Translations under genes and position numbers: made by a program
The notes under the pieces: model-generated
Seen by the model: only the letters and a program-made list of their open reading frames with translations
Database searches by the model: none
What the model was told of the DNA's origin: nothing
Assembly: GCA_964017065.1 (NCBI GenBank)
Contig: OZ024789.1
Coordinates: 10,067,439 to 10,131,438 of the forward strand
Source: Haliclona indistincta
Taxonomy: Eukaryota; Porifera; Demospongiae; Haplosclerida; Chalinidae
Length of the DNA stretch: 64,000 bases
Reading direction: 5' to 3'
Part shown: piece after piece, positions 1 through 20,989 of the stretch
How positions within the stretch are numbered: position 1 is the stretch's first letter
Layout: each line of letters opens with the position of its first letter

Positions 1-7706
<7,706 letters not shown>

Positions 7707-8310
7707 GACACAACTGATTGTTGTAGAAGTTAGTTACTATTATAGTTTCACTTTTGTAGTATTAGTCTCAGAGTTGTAGTGAGTTTGAATCCTGTTATGT
7801 TTGTGTTGAGTGCGACGGATTTTAATAAGTTTAATGTGCTAATGTAATGTGTAGTAAACTAATCATTTTATCTCCTGCATGAGTCACAGCTCAAGATCAT
7901 CAATAATCCAGTGAAGAGGATTAGCTGAATAATGCACTAATCAACTCACAAGTCTTTTTAAAAGATCGTGCTCTATTACAGAGGCAGTTCCATAACATCC
8001 ATAACTGTACACGTTTGGTTAATTTCCTTTGCATAATATCTAACAAGGAGATGTAAAAAGACATCAAGCTACACACAAAAAAACACAATGGTGTTACCCT
8101 GTCTAGAATGGCAACTGAACTAGCTTAGTTTGAATAATGACTATGGCTGAGTGAGCTGATCGCCTCCTCTTTCTTGATAGAGGATCGAAGACATCAACTG
8201 TTGGTCCGGATTGTTGTCCTCTACCGTCTCTACGTGACAATTGGAGCTAGTCTTCACTGAGCCCGGCAGCCCCACCCATGACCCATGCTTCTGCTGCACG
8301 TTAATTCGAA
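7707..8310. other. 3' flank of copy 1, duplicated after copy 5
   Basis: No gene is seen. The sequence after the stop codon (GTGTTGAGTG, GCATGAGTCACAGC, then CGGCAGCCCCACCCATG) recurs at 44517-45120 after copy 5. This supports duplication of the gene together with its downstream DNA. Confidence 0.7.
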
Positions 8311-8528
8311 CAGCGACTTCCCATGCATGTCCACGTAGAGTGCTTCATGTCTCGTTCGTAAGAGACCTACTAGCTCGTTGATTGGTAGCGGTTCAGTGGG
8401 ACTGATAAAGAGTGCTACTACTGAACTAAGAGACAGGAATACATATGTAGCTTTCTTCAGAACCAATTCTTTCCAACTGTTCTGTCATCATACACTGTTT
8501 AGTATAACTAATGTGTTTTGTGCTATAG

Positions 8529-9242
8529 GTATTCTCGTTTGAGGGTTGTATCCGTGTTAGTGTGTTAGCTGGATTGCTGGAGGTCAAAGGTCACATCATC
8601 AAGCCCAGCCACGCCTACACTGACTTCTTCTCTCTGTTAGTGAGTGGACTAGTTCAACTAGCCAGTATCAATCCACAAGAAACACTCGACAATGAGTTGC
8701 AGAGTATGTGAAACCATTGAAACAACTCACATTCAGTTGACCTCTACTCGGAGTGCTGCTGGGAGAATGGGCGGAGTCTGTCTTGATCTGGACCGGTATG
8801 ATATTCAGCGGGTGGAGTCTACTAACTCAGAAGTATTTCCCACAGTGAGTGAGCAGTGAGTGACCAAGTGGGTGTGCTACTGTGCAATCGTATTCTTAGC
8901 TGTAAATTTTACATAAGCAATAATTTTTTTGTATTATCCAGCCCTATCATAACTGATCTGCAGTATTCTCTCTGAAGCTGACAGTCGTAACAGGTGTCTC
9001 ACTAGGAGGCTAGTGATAAATAAGTATGTTACAACAGTGTCATGGTAACTTGTGGTTTACTAAAGACCTGTATAACTACAGATTTACATTGCTATCCCAC
9101 TTTGTCTTCACTAGATATTGTTGTTTTGGTGTGTGATCAGAAACACAGTCAAGTCAACATTGTGTCACTTTAAGTTGCATAGCTTTACTAAACAATAACT
9201 ATTGAATTAGTGTATATGTATTAATGTGATAGGTTCCTATTC

Positions 9243-9313
<71 letters not shown>

Positions 9314-9930
9314 CTCATTCTCTGAGGTGTGATTCCTGTATACTGATGTTGGTCAACCATAGTTCACAGTACCTGGAGTGATCTCTCTGCACAGACCACA
9401 GCAATCAATACACGTCCCTCCCTTCACTCATCTCCTCACTCCAGAAAGGTGCTTACTCACTCTATATAGTACAAGGTTAAGTCATCATGAAGTGTACAGT
9501 GTAGAGTCAGTGATCACTAATAAAGAATGATCATTATCATTTGAGTGATAACAACAGTACTAGTGTATGAAGATGTAACTATCAGCAAACTATCTATTCT
9601 TCACTGATACAAGAACATGGTAAACAGATCAACACCACCTTATTGCATTGTAGATTACTATGAATTTCTTTACAGATAACAAAATTATTGTGATCATGTG
9701 ATGCTGATTCTGTGCTTGTGTTATTTTCAGGTCATGTTACCATATGGTGATATCACTCCCAAGCGTCAGTCATCGTTCTATGTCAGTCTAGTCCATCACT
9801 GTATCAGCTACTATCATGATACAGTACAGTCAGACCACACCCCTCACCCGCCCTCTGGTGGTCAACACATGTGCGGGATGGATATCATCACTACATGTAG
9901 CTACTTACTAGTCATTTCATTGTCACATTT
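8529..9930 (+). pseudogene. Degenerate NOL9/Grc3-like polynucleotide kinase fragments
   Basis: Three stretches in order resemble NOL9/Grc3, the nucleolar RNA 5'-kinase of rRNA processing. 8529-8703 encodes VFSFEGCIRVSVLAGLLEVK, then IIKPSHAYTDFFSLLVSG, like the N-terminal beta domain, with a GTATGT donor. 9368-9447 encodes PGVISLHRPQQ, then HVPPFTHLLTPE. 9730-9900 encodes YGDITPKRQSSFYVSLVHH and, after a frame change, LVVNTCAGW, like the family's PLVVNT.GW motif. No P-loop was found, and the last segment needs a frameshift, so it is almost certainly dead. The assignment rests on remembered family patterns only. Confidence 0.55.
9243..9311. repeat. (TC)n microsatellite
   Basis: A pure TC run of about 68 bp inside the NOL9-like remnant, in an intron-like position. 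Confidence 0.95.
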
Positions 9931-10020
9931 TAAGATTTGAGCCTGGCTCTTACAGTACTGTAGTTTCATCATCAATATTACTGTAAACATTTTTCAGTAT
10001 TAATGTTATTGTATGTCTCT

Positions 10021-10671
10021 CTATACATACTACTAGATACTGTACTGGTGTGTTGTTAGGTGCATACTACTAGATACTGTACTGGTGTGTTGTTAGGTGC
10101 ATACTACTAGATACTGTACTGGTGTGTTGTTAGGTACATACTACTAGATACTGTACTGGTGTGTTGTTAGGTGCATACTACTAGGTACTGTACTGGTGTG
10201 TTGTTAGGTGCATACTACTAGATACTGTACTGGTGTGTTGTTAGGTGCATACTACTAGGTACTGTACTGGTGTGTTGTTAGGTACATACTACTAGATACT
10301 GTACTGGTGTGTTGTTAGGTGCATACTACTAGGTACTGTACTGGTGTGTTGTTAGGTGCATACTACTAGATACTGTACTGGTGTGTTGTTAGGTGCATAC
10401 TACTAGATACTGTACTTGTGTGTTGTTAGGTGCATACTACTAGATACTGTACTGGTGTGTTGTTAGGTGCATACTACTACATGTAGATACTGTACTGGTG
10501 TGTTGTTAGGTGCATACTACTAGATACTGTACTGGTGTGTTGTTAGGTGCATACTACTAGATACTGTACTGGTGTGTTGTTAGGTGCATACTACTAGATA
10601 CTGTACTGGTGTGTTGTTAGGTGCATACTACTAGATACTGTACTGGTGTGTTGTTAGGTACATACTACTAG
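10021..10671. repeat. 37-bp minisatellite, segment 1
   Basis: About 17 tandem copies of a unit starting GTGCATACTACTAGATACTG and ending GTGTGTTGTTAG. The main variants are GTGCAT/GTACAT and AGATAC/AGGTAC. The array continues at 11012-11343 and 13739-14120, interrupted by two insertions, and recurs at 45121-45420. Confidence 0.95.
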
Positions 10672-11011
10672 TTAAACCAGGAGCTCCTGGTTAAACTATG
10701 ATATGAATATTTCTCTTTGATGTAATGAGGTATCCAAATTCACCTGTGCGTGGGCGGGTGTAAAAAACATGGCGTCACCGCGCACTAGGCAGCAAACTAA
10801 GCGCCGTTTATCAGGCTATTTGTATCTTCTGCGCCGTTTCGGGTAGCTTGCTGGTACAAGAGTACCATTTTCTCTCCAGGTAAGTCGAAATCATAGTTTA
10901 AACCGGTTATAAACCACGGTTTTCGGTGCATATGTGAATTTGGATTCCTCGGGCTTCGCCCTCGGTATCCAAATTCCCATATACACCTCTACCTCGGTTT
11001 ATAACCTACAT
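10672..11011. mobile_element. 340-bp insertion within the minisatellite
   Basis: The repeat unit is broken between ACTACTAG and ATACTG. The insert starts with the palindrome TTAACCAGGAGCTCCTGGTT-like sequence at 10672-10694. It carries inverted GGTATCCAAATTC segments and ends GGTTTATAACC. No coding capacity. It is probably a small non-autonomous element. Confidence 0.5.
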
Positions 11012-11343
11012 ATACTGTACTGGTGTGTTGTTAGGTACATACTACTAGATACTGTACTGGTGTGTTATACTACTAGATACTGTACTGGTGTGTTGTCTGT
11101 ACTGGTGTGTTGTTAGGTACATACTACTAGATACTGTACTGGTGTGTTGTTAGGTGCATACTACTAGATACTGTACTGGTGTGTTGTTAGGTACATACTA
11201 CTAGATACTGTACTGGTGTGTTGTTAGGTACATACTACTAGATACTGTACTGGTGTGTTGTTAGGTGCATACTACTAGATACTGTACTGGTGTGTTGTTA
11301 GGTGCATACTACTAGATACTGTACTGGTGTGTTGTTAGGTACA
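11012..11343. repeat. 37-bp minisatellite, segment 2
   Basis: About nine copies of the same unit, with two shortened units near 11060-11100. It ends inside a unit (GGTACA) where element R1 begins. Confidence 0.93.
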
Positions 11344-11866
11344 CAAGAAAATTAAAAAGATTTCTATCGAAATCAAAAGGATGTAGGGTTGTGAAATCTA
11401 CCACTGGTCCACAATGTAAACTAACAAGGAACAAGCATGGAATGGTAACACGATTGACTTGCTAACAGACCATAGATCCCTACATCAGTGGCTGCTGTGG
11501 TTGGTTATAGCTAGTTCAGCTAGTTGCTGTTGACTGACACCTAACGTGCATTCAGCTTGTGACACAATATTGATTTTTACAGCCACTGATGTAGGGATCT
11601 ATGGTCTGTTAGCAAGTCAATCGTGTTACCATTCCATGCTTGTTCCTTGTTAGTTTACATTGTGGACCAGTGGTAGATTTCACAACCCTACATCCTTTTG
11701 ATTTCGATAGAAATCTTTTTAATTTTCTTGTTTGTGTCCTTTTTTCTTTTTCAGCGAAGTGCAGTTCAATATCATGCACGTACTGAGCTGTCTTTGTTTC
11801 CACCATTGGTTTAGTTTTCCTATTGCTGGTGGCTTTTCTTTATTATTAAGAATTTTAAACTTGTAG

Positions 11867-12105
11867 CACAGCCAAAAAGTAGTCCATGTCCAAGAGTTTC
11901 CTATGTGTACAAGATTTCTGTCCTTGTACAGCATTTGTAAACTTCTTGGAAACTTCTTGTTACTCTTGGAAACCCCCAGGAAATGGACTAAATTTCACAA
12001 GTTTGGAAACTGTTTTGCACACTAAAAGTTTCCTTGGAAACTGCCTTGTACATTGCACTTTTCCAAACAGTGTCCAACTTGGAAACTTAGTCCTTTTTGG
12101 CTGTG
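11867..12105. mobile_element. Nested 239-bp MITE in R1
   Basis: Terminal inverted repeats CACAGCCAAAAAG and CTTTTTGGCTGTG, flanked by TAG on both sides. R4 lacks it at the same position. The interior is rich in repeated GGAAACTT / CCAAGAGTTTCC motifs in both orientations. Confidence 0.65.
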
Positions 12106-12110
12106 TAGCT

Positions 12111-13025
12111 AATAAATAATAGTTAGATACCGAGTCAAGGGTCATACGGGATTTATAAACCCGACGCGGTTGTTGTGACGACCGAGCGTAGCGAGGTCGT
12201 TACTTACCGCGGAGGGTTTATAAATCACGTATGACCCGCGGACGAGGTATCTAAGTTATTTATAGCATAGTAACAGTACTTTTCGACGCAAAAGCTACGA
12301 TGGAACGCTCTCTTGCTGTCTTTTTGTGTCCAGAGCTGCTGCGTTTTTGTCCCGCAAGACGACGATGATTTTGACCCAACTACTCAACAAGTTACGGCTA
12401 GTCTTCCAACACTGAGCAGTAGCTTTTATCCCAGCTACTACGTATACTACCACCACCATCGCGCAGCTCGCTCTCAGTGACTTCCATCAGCCCAGCCCTT
12501 GCGAGCTCCACCCTTTCATCTACTACCGCTAACCTCCCATCAACTTCCGTCACCACCCATCAGCTTTTTCCAGAATGCCTCTTCGCCACTAACTATAATC
12601 CAGTCTACTCTCTAATCTACCGTACTGTTCCAGTGTTTCCATCTTCACTAACCAGCTCCTCCCTCACTGCCTCAGTCTTCGACACTATATCCAGCTCTGT
12701 TACAGCACTATCTACCTACTCTGCACCCCCTACTAGCTCCTATCATCATCAGCAGCAGCCTTCTAGCTCTAGGTTCACTGTACCTAAAACAAATCAGCAA
12801 ATCTCCGCAGTCATCATTCATCTGCTTTCTGTGTTGTATTCATCAGACTTTGTTTACACAGCAGTTATTATTAATAGTATTATCAATCATGAATTCCATT
12901 AATAACACAATGACTTGTAGCCAGGTCATATGAAAGCCCGCGGGTCATATGAAAACCCGCGGGTCATATGAGAAATATAACCCGGCAACTGGGCAATCTG
13001 ATTGGTCAAACACTCTTAGCTATGC
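12111..13025. mobile_element. Second nested insertion in R1
   Basis: R4 is continuous across this position; R1 carries about 0.9 kb extra. It holds an inverted pair GGGTCATACGGGATTTATAA / TTATAAATCACGTATGACCC (12149-12239), an internal GACCGAGCGTAGCGAGGTC palindrome, and direct repeats GCGGGTCATATGA near 12945-12970. A 141-codon Ser/Thr-rich open frame (12477-12902) has no recognisable domain and is probably not a gene. Confidence 0.5.
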
Positions 13026-13738
13026 TATAATAATTGTTATGCTGTACATATCAGCTCGCCTACACGTACATGCGGATACGAGCCCCGCCCACAATTGTTT
13101 GTAGACATGTACGGCGGTTGTAATTATCTGGCAAGCGCAGAATGGTGATCCTATACGAGCTTACCGTTCTTCGAAGACTCCAGACAAATACATGTACATG
13201 TATGTGTTCTCCGTGATCCATAAGGCGCGCGGCGATACTCAAGCTAGTGCTTGGTCACGTGCGCTAACCACTGCTTTGTCACGTGCGTATTGCGCATCAC
13301 ATCAATGGCGTCTAACACTTAGCTGACAATGGATCACGATCGAGAAATCGCGGAATTTATATCGACGTTTCGCTAAAAACTAAGTTCAAAAGGCACCTGC
13401 CAGGAGAATTTCATGACTGTTCATGGGTGTTTTGGTCTCGGAATTGCTCGCGTAAAGGCGCTAGGCGCGCTGAAGAAAGAAAGAAAGAAAGAAGAAAACG
13501 AAGATGACGAAACACGATTTTCACCGTTTCCAGGTTCGTCACTTTAGTAACAACTTCGAGCAATCTCCTTGCTACTGTAAGATGGGGCAACGCCAGAGAG
13601 CAGATTTAAGTGTCTTTTGACGTATACAATTCATGACCAGGCGAAATATCAGCGTTTGAACGCTAATACATTGTATGTAGCCGCCATCTTGTTTTCTCGT
13701 TCAACCCTACATAGGGAGGCACTACCGTGCCTCCCTAA

Positions 13739-14120
13739 TACTACTAGATACTGTACTGGTGTGTTATACTACTAGATACTGTACTGGTGTGTTGTCTGTA
13801 CTGGTGTGTTGTTAGGTACATACTACTAGATACTGTACTGGTGTGTTGTTAGGTGCATACTACTAGATACTGTACTGGTGTGTTGTTAGGTGCATACTAC
13901 TAGATACTGTACTGGTGTGTTGTTAGGTGCATACTACTAGATACTGTACTGGTGTGTTGTTAGGTGCATACTACTAGATACTGTACTGGTGTGTTGTTAG
14001 GTACATACTACTAGATACTGTACTGGTGTGTTGTTAGGTACATACTACTAGATACTGTACTGGTGTGTTGTTAGGTACATACTACTAGATACTGTACTGG
14101 TGTGTTGTTAGGTACATACT
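13739..14120. repeat. 37-bp minisatellite, segment 3
   Basis: The array resumes at TACTACTAG immediately after R1 and runs about ten units, with the same two shortened units at its start as segment 2. Confidence 0.93.
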
Positions 14121-14489
14121 ATCTATGTTAAGAGCATATTATGTTACTGTTCTCAATAATTATACTTGCATTGAAGAAAGCTTTCTTTATTAGTCACGTC
14201 TTGATGTGTATTGTTTCTTGGTGTGGTATGAAACTACGGCACGCGCAGTAGCAATGGATCTGCTAGTTCTTCACACAGTTATGATGCTAAGAATAAGTTT
14301 CACAAGATCGAAGGAGCTCAAATCATTGGCTGCATGGGTCTGCACAGCCATTCCAAAGTTCCTTTTAGCTGAAATCCATTAGCGAACGTAAGGCTTATCA
14401 CTAGGCATCATGACTTGTGAACTAACCTTCTTGTCTCTTACCTCAGATCACTGCACAGTGACTGCAAAGAGTCTTTCATGATATGAATT

Positions 14490-14672
14490 GAATCTTCATT
14501 AGTATGTAGATGCACTTGACTGATGCTAACAGTACTAGTAGAATGCAGAATAGTCATTCATACAAGAAATTAATTATAATGTGAACTTTCTTGCGGTGAA
14601 TTTACTCTAACTGGGTATGGTATACTCCCACGCACTCACCAAAGCGGCCCTTGACTTCGCCAATTCGATAGC
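14490..14672 (+). promoter_or_regulatory. Conserved 5' flank of copy 2 (candidate promoter)
   Basis: Shares an ordered set of blocks with the flank before copy 6 (45610-45817): CATTAGTATGT, GCTAACAGTA, AGTAGAAT, AATGTGAACTT, CTTGCGG, then ACTGGGT..GG. No TATA box is clear. Regulatory function is inferred from conservation and position only. 14121-14489 shows no feature. Confidence 0.35.
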
Positions 14673-16982
14673 ATGGATAGTCCCTCCTCCATTACCACTC
14701 GGCAGCAGCCAGGAAGTTAGTTCATGAGTTGTGTCAAATGTTTAAACAGTGATTGATTGTTACTCGTCACAGTGGATGGATGGAGGGAACCCGCTGGTCG
14801 TGATGATCACAGCACAGCTGTCGTTGGCAATCGACTTTATTTGTGGAGTGGATACCAGAATGGAGTGCCTGAGGTGCACGATAGCGCTGAGAAGCGTCAG
14901 TTTTTCTCTAGTGTGGAGGTGTTCGACGTGAACAATGGTTGCTGGGAGCAGCGTACCACTAGTGGAATACCTCCACTGGGAGTGCAGAGCTTTGCCTGTG
15001 TTGCTGTCAGGAATGAGCTGCACTATTTCGGTGGTTACTGTGGTCACGATGACTGCTACCACAACAGTGTTCACACACTGAGCACCTCCACCCTGCAATG
15101 GAGGATGTTGGCCCCCTCAACAACAGAGGGTGGGACACCGATGAAGAAGAGATGGTGTGGAATGGCGCACTTCACTGATGGAAAGGAGGACCTCTTGTAT
15201 GTGGTGGGAGGGCGGGGTCATGCTGTCTCATCATCACGACAACATGGAGCACAGTATCAATCAGTGTATGATGGTGTGCGTACCAATGAACAACACATTT
15301 TCTCTCTATCCACAAGTGAGCGATACTATTTGTTTCAGCATCAAAGTAAAATCGGTTTGTTTCAAAATAAATTTGGTATACTGTTTGTTTCAGCATAATT
15401 TTGGTGAAAATTACTTTTAATTTAATGAGTTGTTAAGCTATCAAAGCCTTTCGTCAAAATCTGCTTTTACTGCTATTGAATTAGTTAGGTGCTGGGTGCT
15501 ACAATTTATTTGTCCCTAAATCAAATCAAGATCATTTTGAAAGTTTGAGTTTTTGCTTCAATAATGTAATTTTGGTGCATAGTGGAATGATAGATGTTAT
15601 AACCTCTAGATGGGTGGAGCTCACCAGTAGTCACAGGACAAGCTCCTCCTCCATGTTCTAATTTCACATTAACAACAGTGGAAGGGAAGAGGGCTGCTAT
15701 GTTTGGTGGTTACACTCCATCAGACTACTCTTATGATTTGTATTTTGTAGATCTGGAGAGACTTTCTGTGGTGAGTATATGTAATACTAGACACCGGATG
15801 AATAGTATAGCACTAATTTGTGGTTCCACTCTCATCACCACATGGGGTCACTATCATCATCATTGTCACTTTATGATAGCTATGATTTATTGTTCATACC
15901 ACTTCCTGTAATGGTATCTATAATCTATTATTCACAGAACTGGACAAAGGTAAAAAAACCATGGCCAGTTAGTCAGTCTGTCCCATGGCCTGTGGGGAGA
16001 TGGAGCCATGCTGCATCACACATTACTGGTCCTGTGTTTGTGATAAGTGGAGGATGTGGTGTTGGGTCTACACTAAGTGATATGTGGTTGTATGACTCTA
16101 CTAACCAATGGATCAAGGTATTTCACAATGTACAATTAGTTTAGTTACAGTAATTTTAACTTTGTCAACTTGAAATAATAAATTTTTGTTGGAATCTTAA
16201 ATCTCTACTTTAATGTGCTTGTGTAGTTCCTCACTCAAAATGACAGGACGAGCTGAGCTATAGTGTGTTGTTTTAATTATTATGTTCTATAGCTACCAAC
16301 ACTACCTGATTCAGTGACACAACGATACCGACACTCAGTGTCAGTGTTTCATCTAGGAGCCTACTGTGTCTGGATAGTAGTGTTTGGAGGATCATACTAC
16401 ATGGCTGCCACTTGTGTTGTAGAGCTAAGTGAGCACAGTGTGTGTCCATGCAGTAATCAGCAGTAGCTACAGCAGTTGATGCACATATCCGCACACTGAC
16501 AGTGGTGGACTGCACATAACAGCTCATCTCTTCCATATAGTGCAGGACACTAGTGGGCAGTGGTGTGTGGAGAGAGTGATGGAGAGAGAGACACTGAGCA
16601 ACAACACAGAGTACCAGGAGATACTGAGTACTAGGAGATCGAGCAAAAAAAATGATGAAGGATCTGATGATGGTATCAGACTATGTGAGCAGACAGCTAC
16701 AGCAACAGGTTAGTGTCAGATCCACTTTTGATGAGTGCATGTGCAGTGAACTATTTCCTTCATTAGTTACAAGATAGTCAGCAAACAGTCGAGTCTTCTG
16801 AGAAGAGGATCAGAGAGGTAGAGGAGGAGGTTAGAGTGCTCAGACTCCAGGTGCAGGATCCAGTGAAGCAGGTGTGATGACAGTGACAGTGCATGGTTGA
16901 TGTGTTATGGTGCACGTTCACAGCAGCATGAGACCAATATTGATGAGAGAGAACAGGTCGAACATGGTTAGAAACAGTCACA

Positions 16983-17031
<49 letters not shown>

Positions 17032-20000
17032 GGACCTGGACCTGGAAAGGAAGCCATCCATACGGATGATGCTTCTCCACAACACCTATATAGATGAAGT
17101 GGACTGAGTATGGGCATAATCAGTGGCGAGGGCGAGTGGTAACACAACGGTGACGAGCAATGTCTTGCTGTCTTGAAAAACACCTCTTACAAACAGGACA
17201 CTCGAAAGGGCCGATTGGTCTTGTACTAGCAGCTGCACGTTTTAAGACATCATCCTGTAGCCTTTTGTTAGTCACATCAGCTAAACCCTCTCTGCAATCA
17301 CCCCTCCATTTACTCCGCTCTTGTGATACAGAATACCACGCATTTTGATTCAAACCAAACTTCACTAGATCCTTACTTATTCTGTCACGCCAACGCATCT
17401 TAGTCCCATGAGTAGGCCTGCTTTGTGGTAAGCGACCAAAAAGGAGAATCTTCGGGAGCCGTTGATTGTCCATCCTTGCTACATGCCCCAACCACCTTAG
17501 TCTTCTTGCAGCAATACTATCTTCTAGTGACTCGGACATTCCAAAACGCTTTGCTATATCAACACTGCTAATATGCTCCATTCTTTGCTGAACAGAAGAA
17601 ATTCCCAGAATACTACGTAGGCAGCGATTGTGGAAGACTTCTAACTTTTTAGTAGAGGCACGCTTTGTTGTCCAAGTTTCAGAACCATACAAAAGAACAC
17701 CTAGTACTACTGACTTATACACACAACACTTGGTCTTACAAGAAAGATCAGAGTTTTTAAAGATGGGTTCCTTGAGAGCACCAAAAGCTTTAGAAGCTTT
17801 AGCAATTCGTTCACTGACCTCAGCCATCACTCCTCCACTTGCCTCTAGAACTGAGCCCAAATACTTAAACTCGGTCACACATTCAATCTCTCCTCCCTTC
17901 AACACAATTGGTGAAGTATCTACATTGCTCCGAGGGACACCGGCAACCAACAACTTAGTCTTGCCTATACTAAGAGTCAAACCCCATCCTGTAATAATTC
18001 TTTCTAACTCAACAGCAGCACGCTCCATACTCCGACGGTCAGAACCAACTGCAACCGCATCATCAGCAAACAACAACTCAGTCAACAAACATCTATCCAA
18101 TCTCCTTGATCTTTCCCCAACCAGTTTCCCGCCACACTTATAAAGGATCTTGACTCCAAAAGTAGAACACTTAGCCCTCCACTGTTGAATCACCAGACCA
18201 AAGTACAGATTGAAAAGAGTGGGTGCAACAACACAACCTTGCCGTAGACCATTACAGACTTCAAACTCATTAGCAACATCGCCATCTACCGACACTTCTG
18301 CATACATGCCATCATGTAGGGAACGAATCACTGCAACCATAGAAGGAGGAATGCCATACTTAACTAGAACACGCCACAATGCTTCACGAGGAATTGAATC
18401 ATATGCCTTCCGCAAATCAATGAAAAGCATAAATACCTGAGTATTATGCTCAACTGCCTTCTCCACTAACTGCCTGGCACAAAATATCATGTCGACACAA
18501 CCTCTTCCACTTCGAAAACCACACTGCGATTCAGGTAAAACTCTCTCTGCGACAGACTGTAACCTCTGCTGAATGATCTTGGCAAAGACCTTCCCTCCCA
18601 GATCCAACAAGCTAATACCTCTCCAATTATCACACAGTGACAAATCCCCTTTTTTCGGAATTGGTACAATAAGAGCATCCTTCCACTCCTGAGGAACAGA
18701 CCCTTCTGACCACACACTCTGAAACAGCACCACAAGATAATCTAACAAGTCCAGGCCACAACACTTGATCATCTCAGGCAACACACCATTTTTCCCAGCA
18801 GCCTTGCCACCCTTGATCAACTTAATAACATCTAAAATCTCCTCTTCAGAAGGTGGGACATCCAAGCTCTCATCAATAGGATAATCTTCAACCTCATCAA
18901 CTACACTAGCCAAAAAAGAACTCCGAATATTAAGAACACCATGAAAATGCTCACGCCAGCGCTGCAAACTCTCATCCCTGCCAATACACAGTTCACCATT
19001 TGCCTTCTTGACCACTTTCGTCAACACAGGTCTTAAACCTGCTCTTCCCTTCTTTATATCCTTTAAACTCTTCCATGCACCAGCACTTGAACCTCGTGAC
19101 AACATTCCTGCCTCAATCTCTCTAGCTCTATTCTGCAACCATTCGTTCTTTACTCTCTTAACTGTTTTTGCCACAAGCCGGCGCTGAACCACATATCTCT
19201 TCCGATCACTATTCTTCCTTGAACTCAGCCATTTGTGAAACAAAGCATTCCTTTTGTTAATCGAAGCTGTCAACACATTTTCATTATCTCGATACCAATC
19301 TGGCTGTCGCCTAACTTCCAAACCCAACACCTCCGATGCTGCTTCCACCATCCCTTCAGACAGCACTCCCCACATCTCTGACACAGATTTAGTATTATCC
19401 CATCCGCTCTCTACAGCTGTGCACACCCTCTCCTGATACTCAGCACGGATCTCACTATCCTTTAATCGCCCCACAGCAAACCTCGTCCTGCCACTTACTC
19501 CACTCCTCTTGACTGAAACAGAAAACCGTAGCTTAGCTCGTACTAGCTTATGATCAGTCCAACAATCGGCACTCCGAAGCACACTCACATCACAACACAT
19601 AAAGCGCTGACTCTGACGCATGATGACATAATCAATACAATGCCACTGCTTACTACCTGGATGCTGCCATGTAACCTTATGAATATCCTTCTTCTGAAAA
19701 ACCGTATTCAACACAACTAAATTATTCAATGCACACCATGACAATAAAGCTTCACCACTCCCATTGATTTTACCAATTCCATGTCTACCACGCACATCAC
19801 TCCACTCATCACCAAGGCTGCCACATCCAACTCTAGCATTAAAATCACCCAAGATAACAAGAACATCGTCCACACCAATACTATCCACAACACACTGCAA
19901 ATCATCATAAAACTTATCTTTGACAACTTGACTAGACCTATGTGTAGGAGCATAAACACTAACTACAGACAAGAACCAAGGCTTCCCATCTTTATTAGAC

Positions 20001-20627
20001 ATACGTAACCTGGCCGTAACTATTCTTGAACTCACAGCATTCCAAATTGCTCCACCATTCCTCCAACACTCAGCCATGAAAGGATCTAGCACAATACCAA
20101 CACCCTCATTCCTCATAACAGGCTCACCAACTTCCGGGATTGGACGTCCAGAATGCAAAATCAGAAAACCATCTACATCATATATATGACAGCCAAACCA
20201 TTTAGTCTCACTAATCCCTACAATGCTCATCCTAAACTTCTTGAGTTGCTGAACCATAAACACAGACTTCTTGTCAACTGTGACACCACGTCCTCCTCTC
20301 CTGGAAACACCAGTAGCAATGCTACCATCAGCCTCAACCAAGGTCCTCATATTCCAACAACCAATGCTCACTTTCCTTAGTGATCTGAGACCACTATTAT
20401 TAACATGTAAACCCATACTCAGCTTCTCGTGCTAAATTAACGATGACACCACTGAGGGCTAGCAACACCACTGCAGTGACTTAGGCACAATCACTCACGA
20501 CACTACTGACAAAAGGCAGAACGAAAGCATACGTGATACAACAATCATACCAACCAGTCATGTCTGCCGGCTCGAAAGCCGTTGCCCCCCAGGCACCACA
20601 TGGAGGTCATGACTTGGAATTTTGCCT

Positions 20628-20689
<62 letters not shown>

Positions 20690-20890
20690 ACATTCATGTA
20701 ATGATATTCATCACTTGTGGTTATGCTAGTATGACATTGATCATGTTAGAATGATAATCTATTGACTTTATATATCTTCCTTTCTAATAGATCAGCACAA
20801 TGAGACAGAACCAGCTGAAGAGACATCACTTGAACTCACCTCAGAAGATGGTAACCACACACTGAGCGACACTCACTTACTAGCTTTCCT

Positions 20891-20989
<99 letters not shown>

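Larger units (their letters stand above)
11344..13738. mobile_element. Foldback element R1, inserted in the minisatellite
   Basis: One of four related elements (R1-R4). It begins CAAGAAAATTAAAAAG. It has two 151-bp inverted arms (11344-11494 and 11580-11730) around a spacer of about 85 bp, then about 0.9 kb of family-specific sequence with a short GAAA tract. It ends with a hairpin (AGGGAGGCAC-TACC-GTGCCTCCCT) and AA at 13738. Joining the flanks (GGTACA and TACTACTAG) restores the repeat unit exactly, so there is no target-site duplication. An internal inverted pair TGTAGGGTTG / CAACCCTACA links the 5' arm to the 3' end. Two other elements are nested inside. No ORF of known type. Confidence 0.85.

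Noticed and set aside
12477..12902. 141-codon Ser/Thr-rich open frame as a gene
   Set aside because: Low-complexity composition inside a nested transposon, with no domain, splice context or paralog support.
10021..14120. CRISPR-like array (regular 37-bp spacing)
   Set aside because: The whole unit repeats with no unique spacers, and the DNA is eukaryotic with introns.
16541..16708. Rescue of copy 2 by an alternative donor (GTGAGC at 16685 or GTACTA near 16635)
   Set aside because: Both give phase 1 where the next exon needs phase 0, so neither restores the frame.
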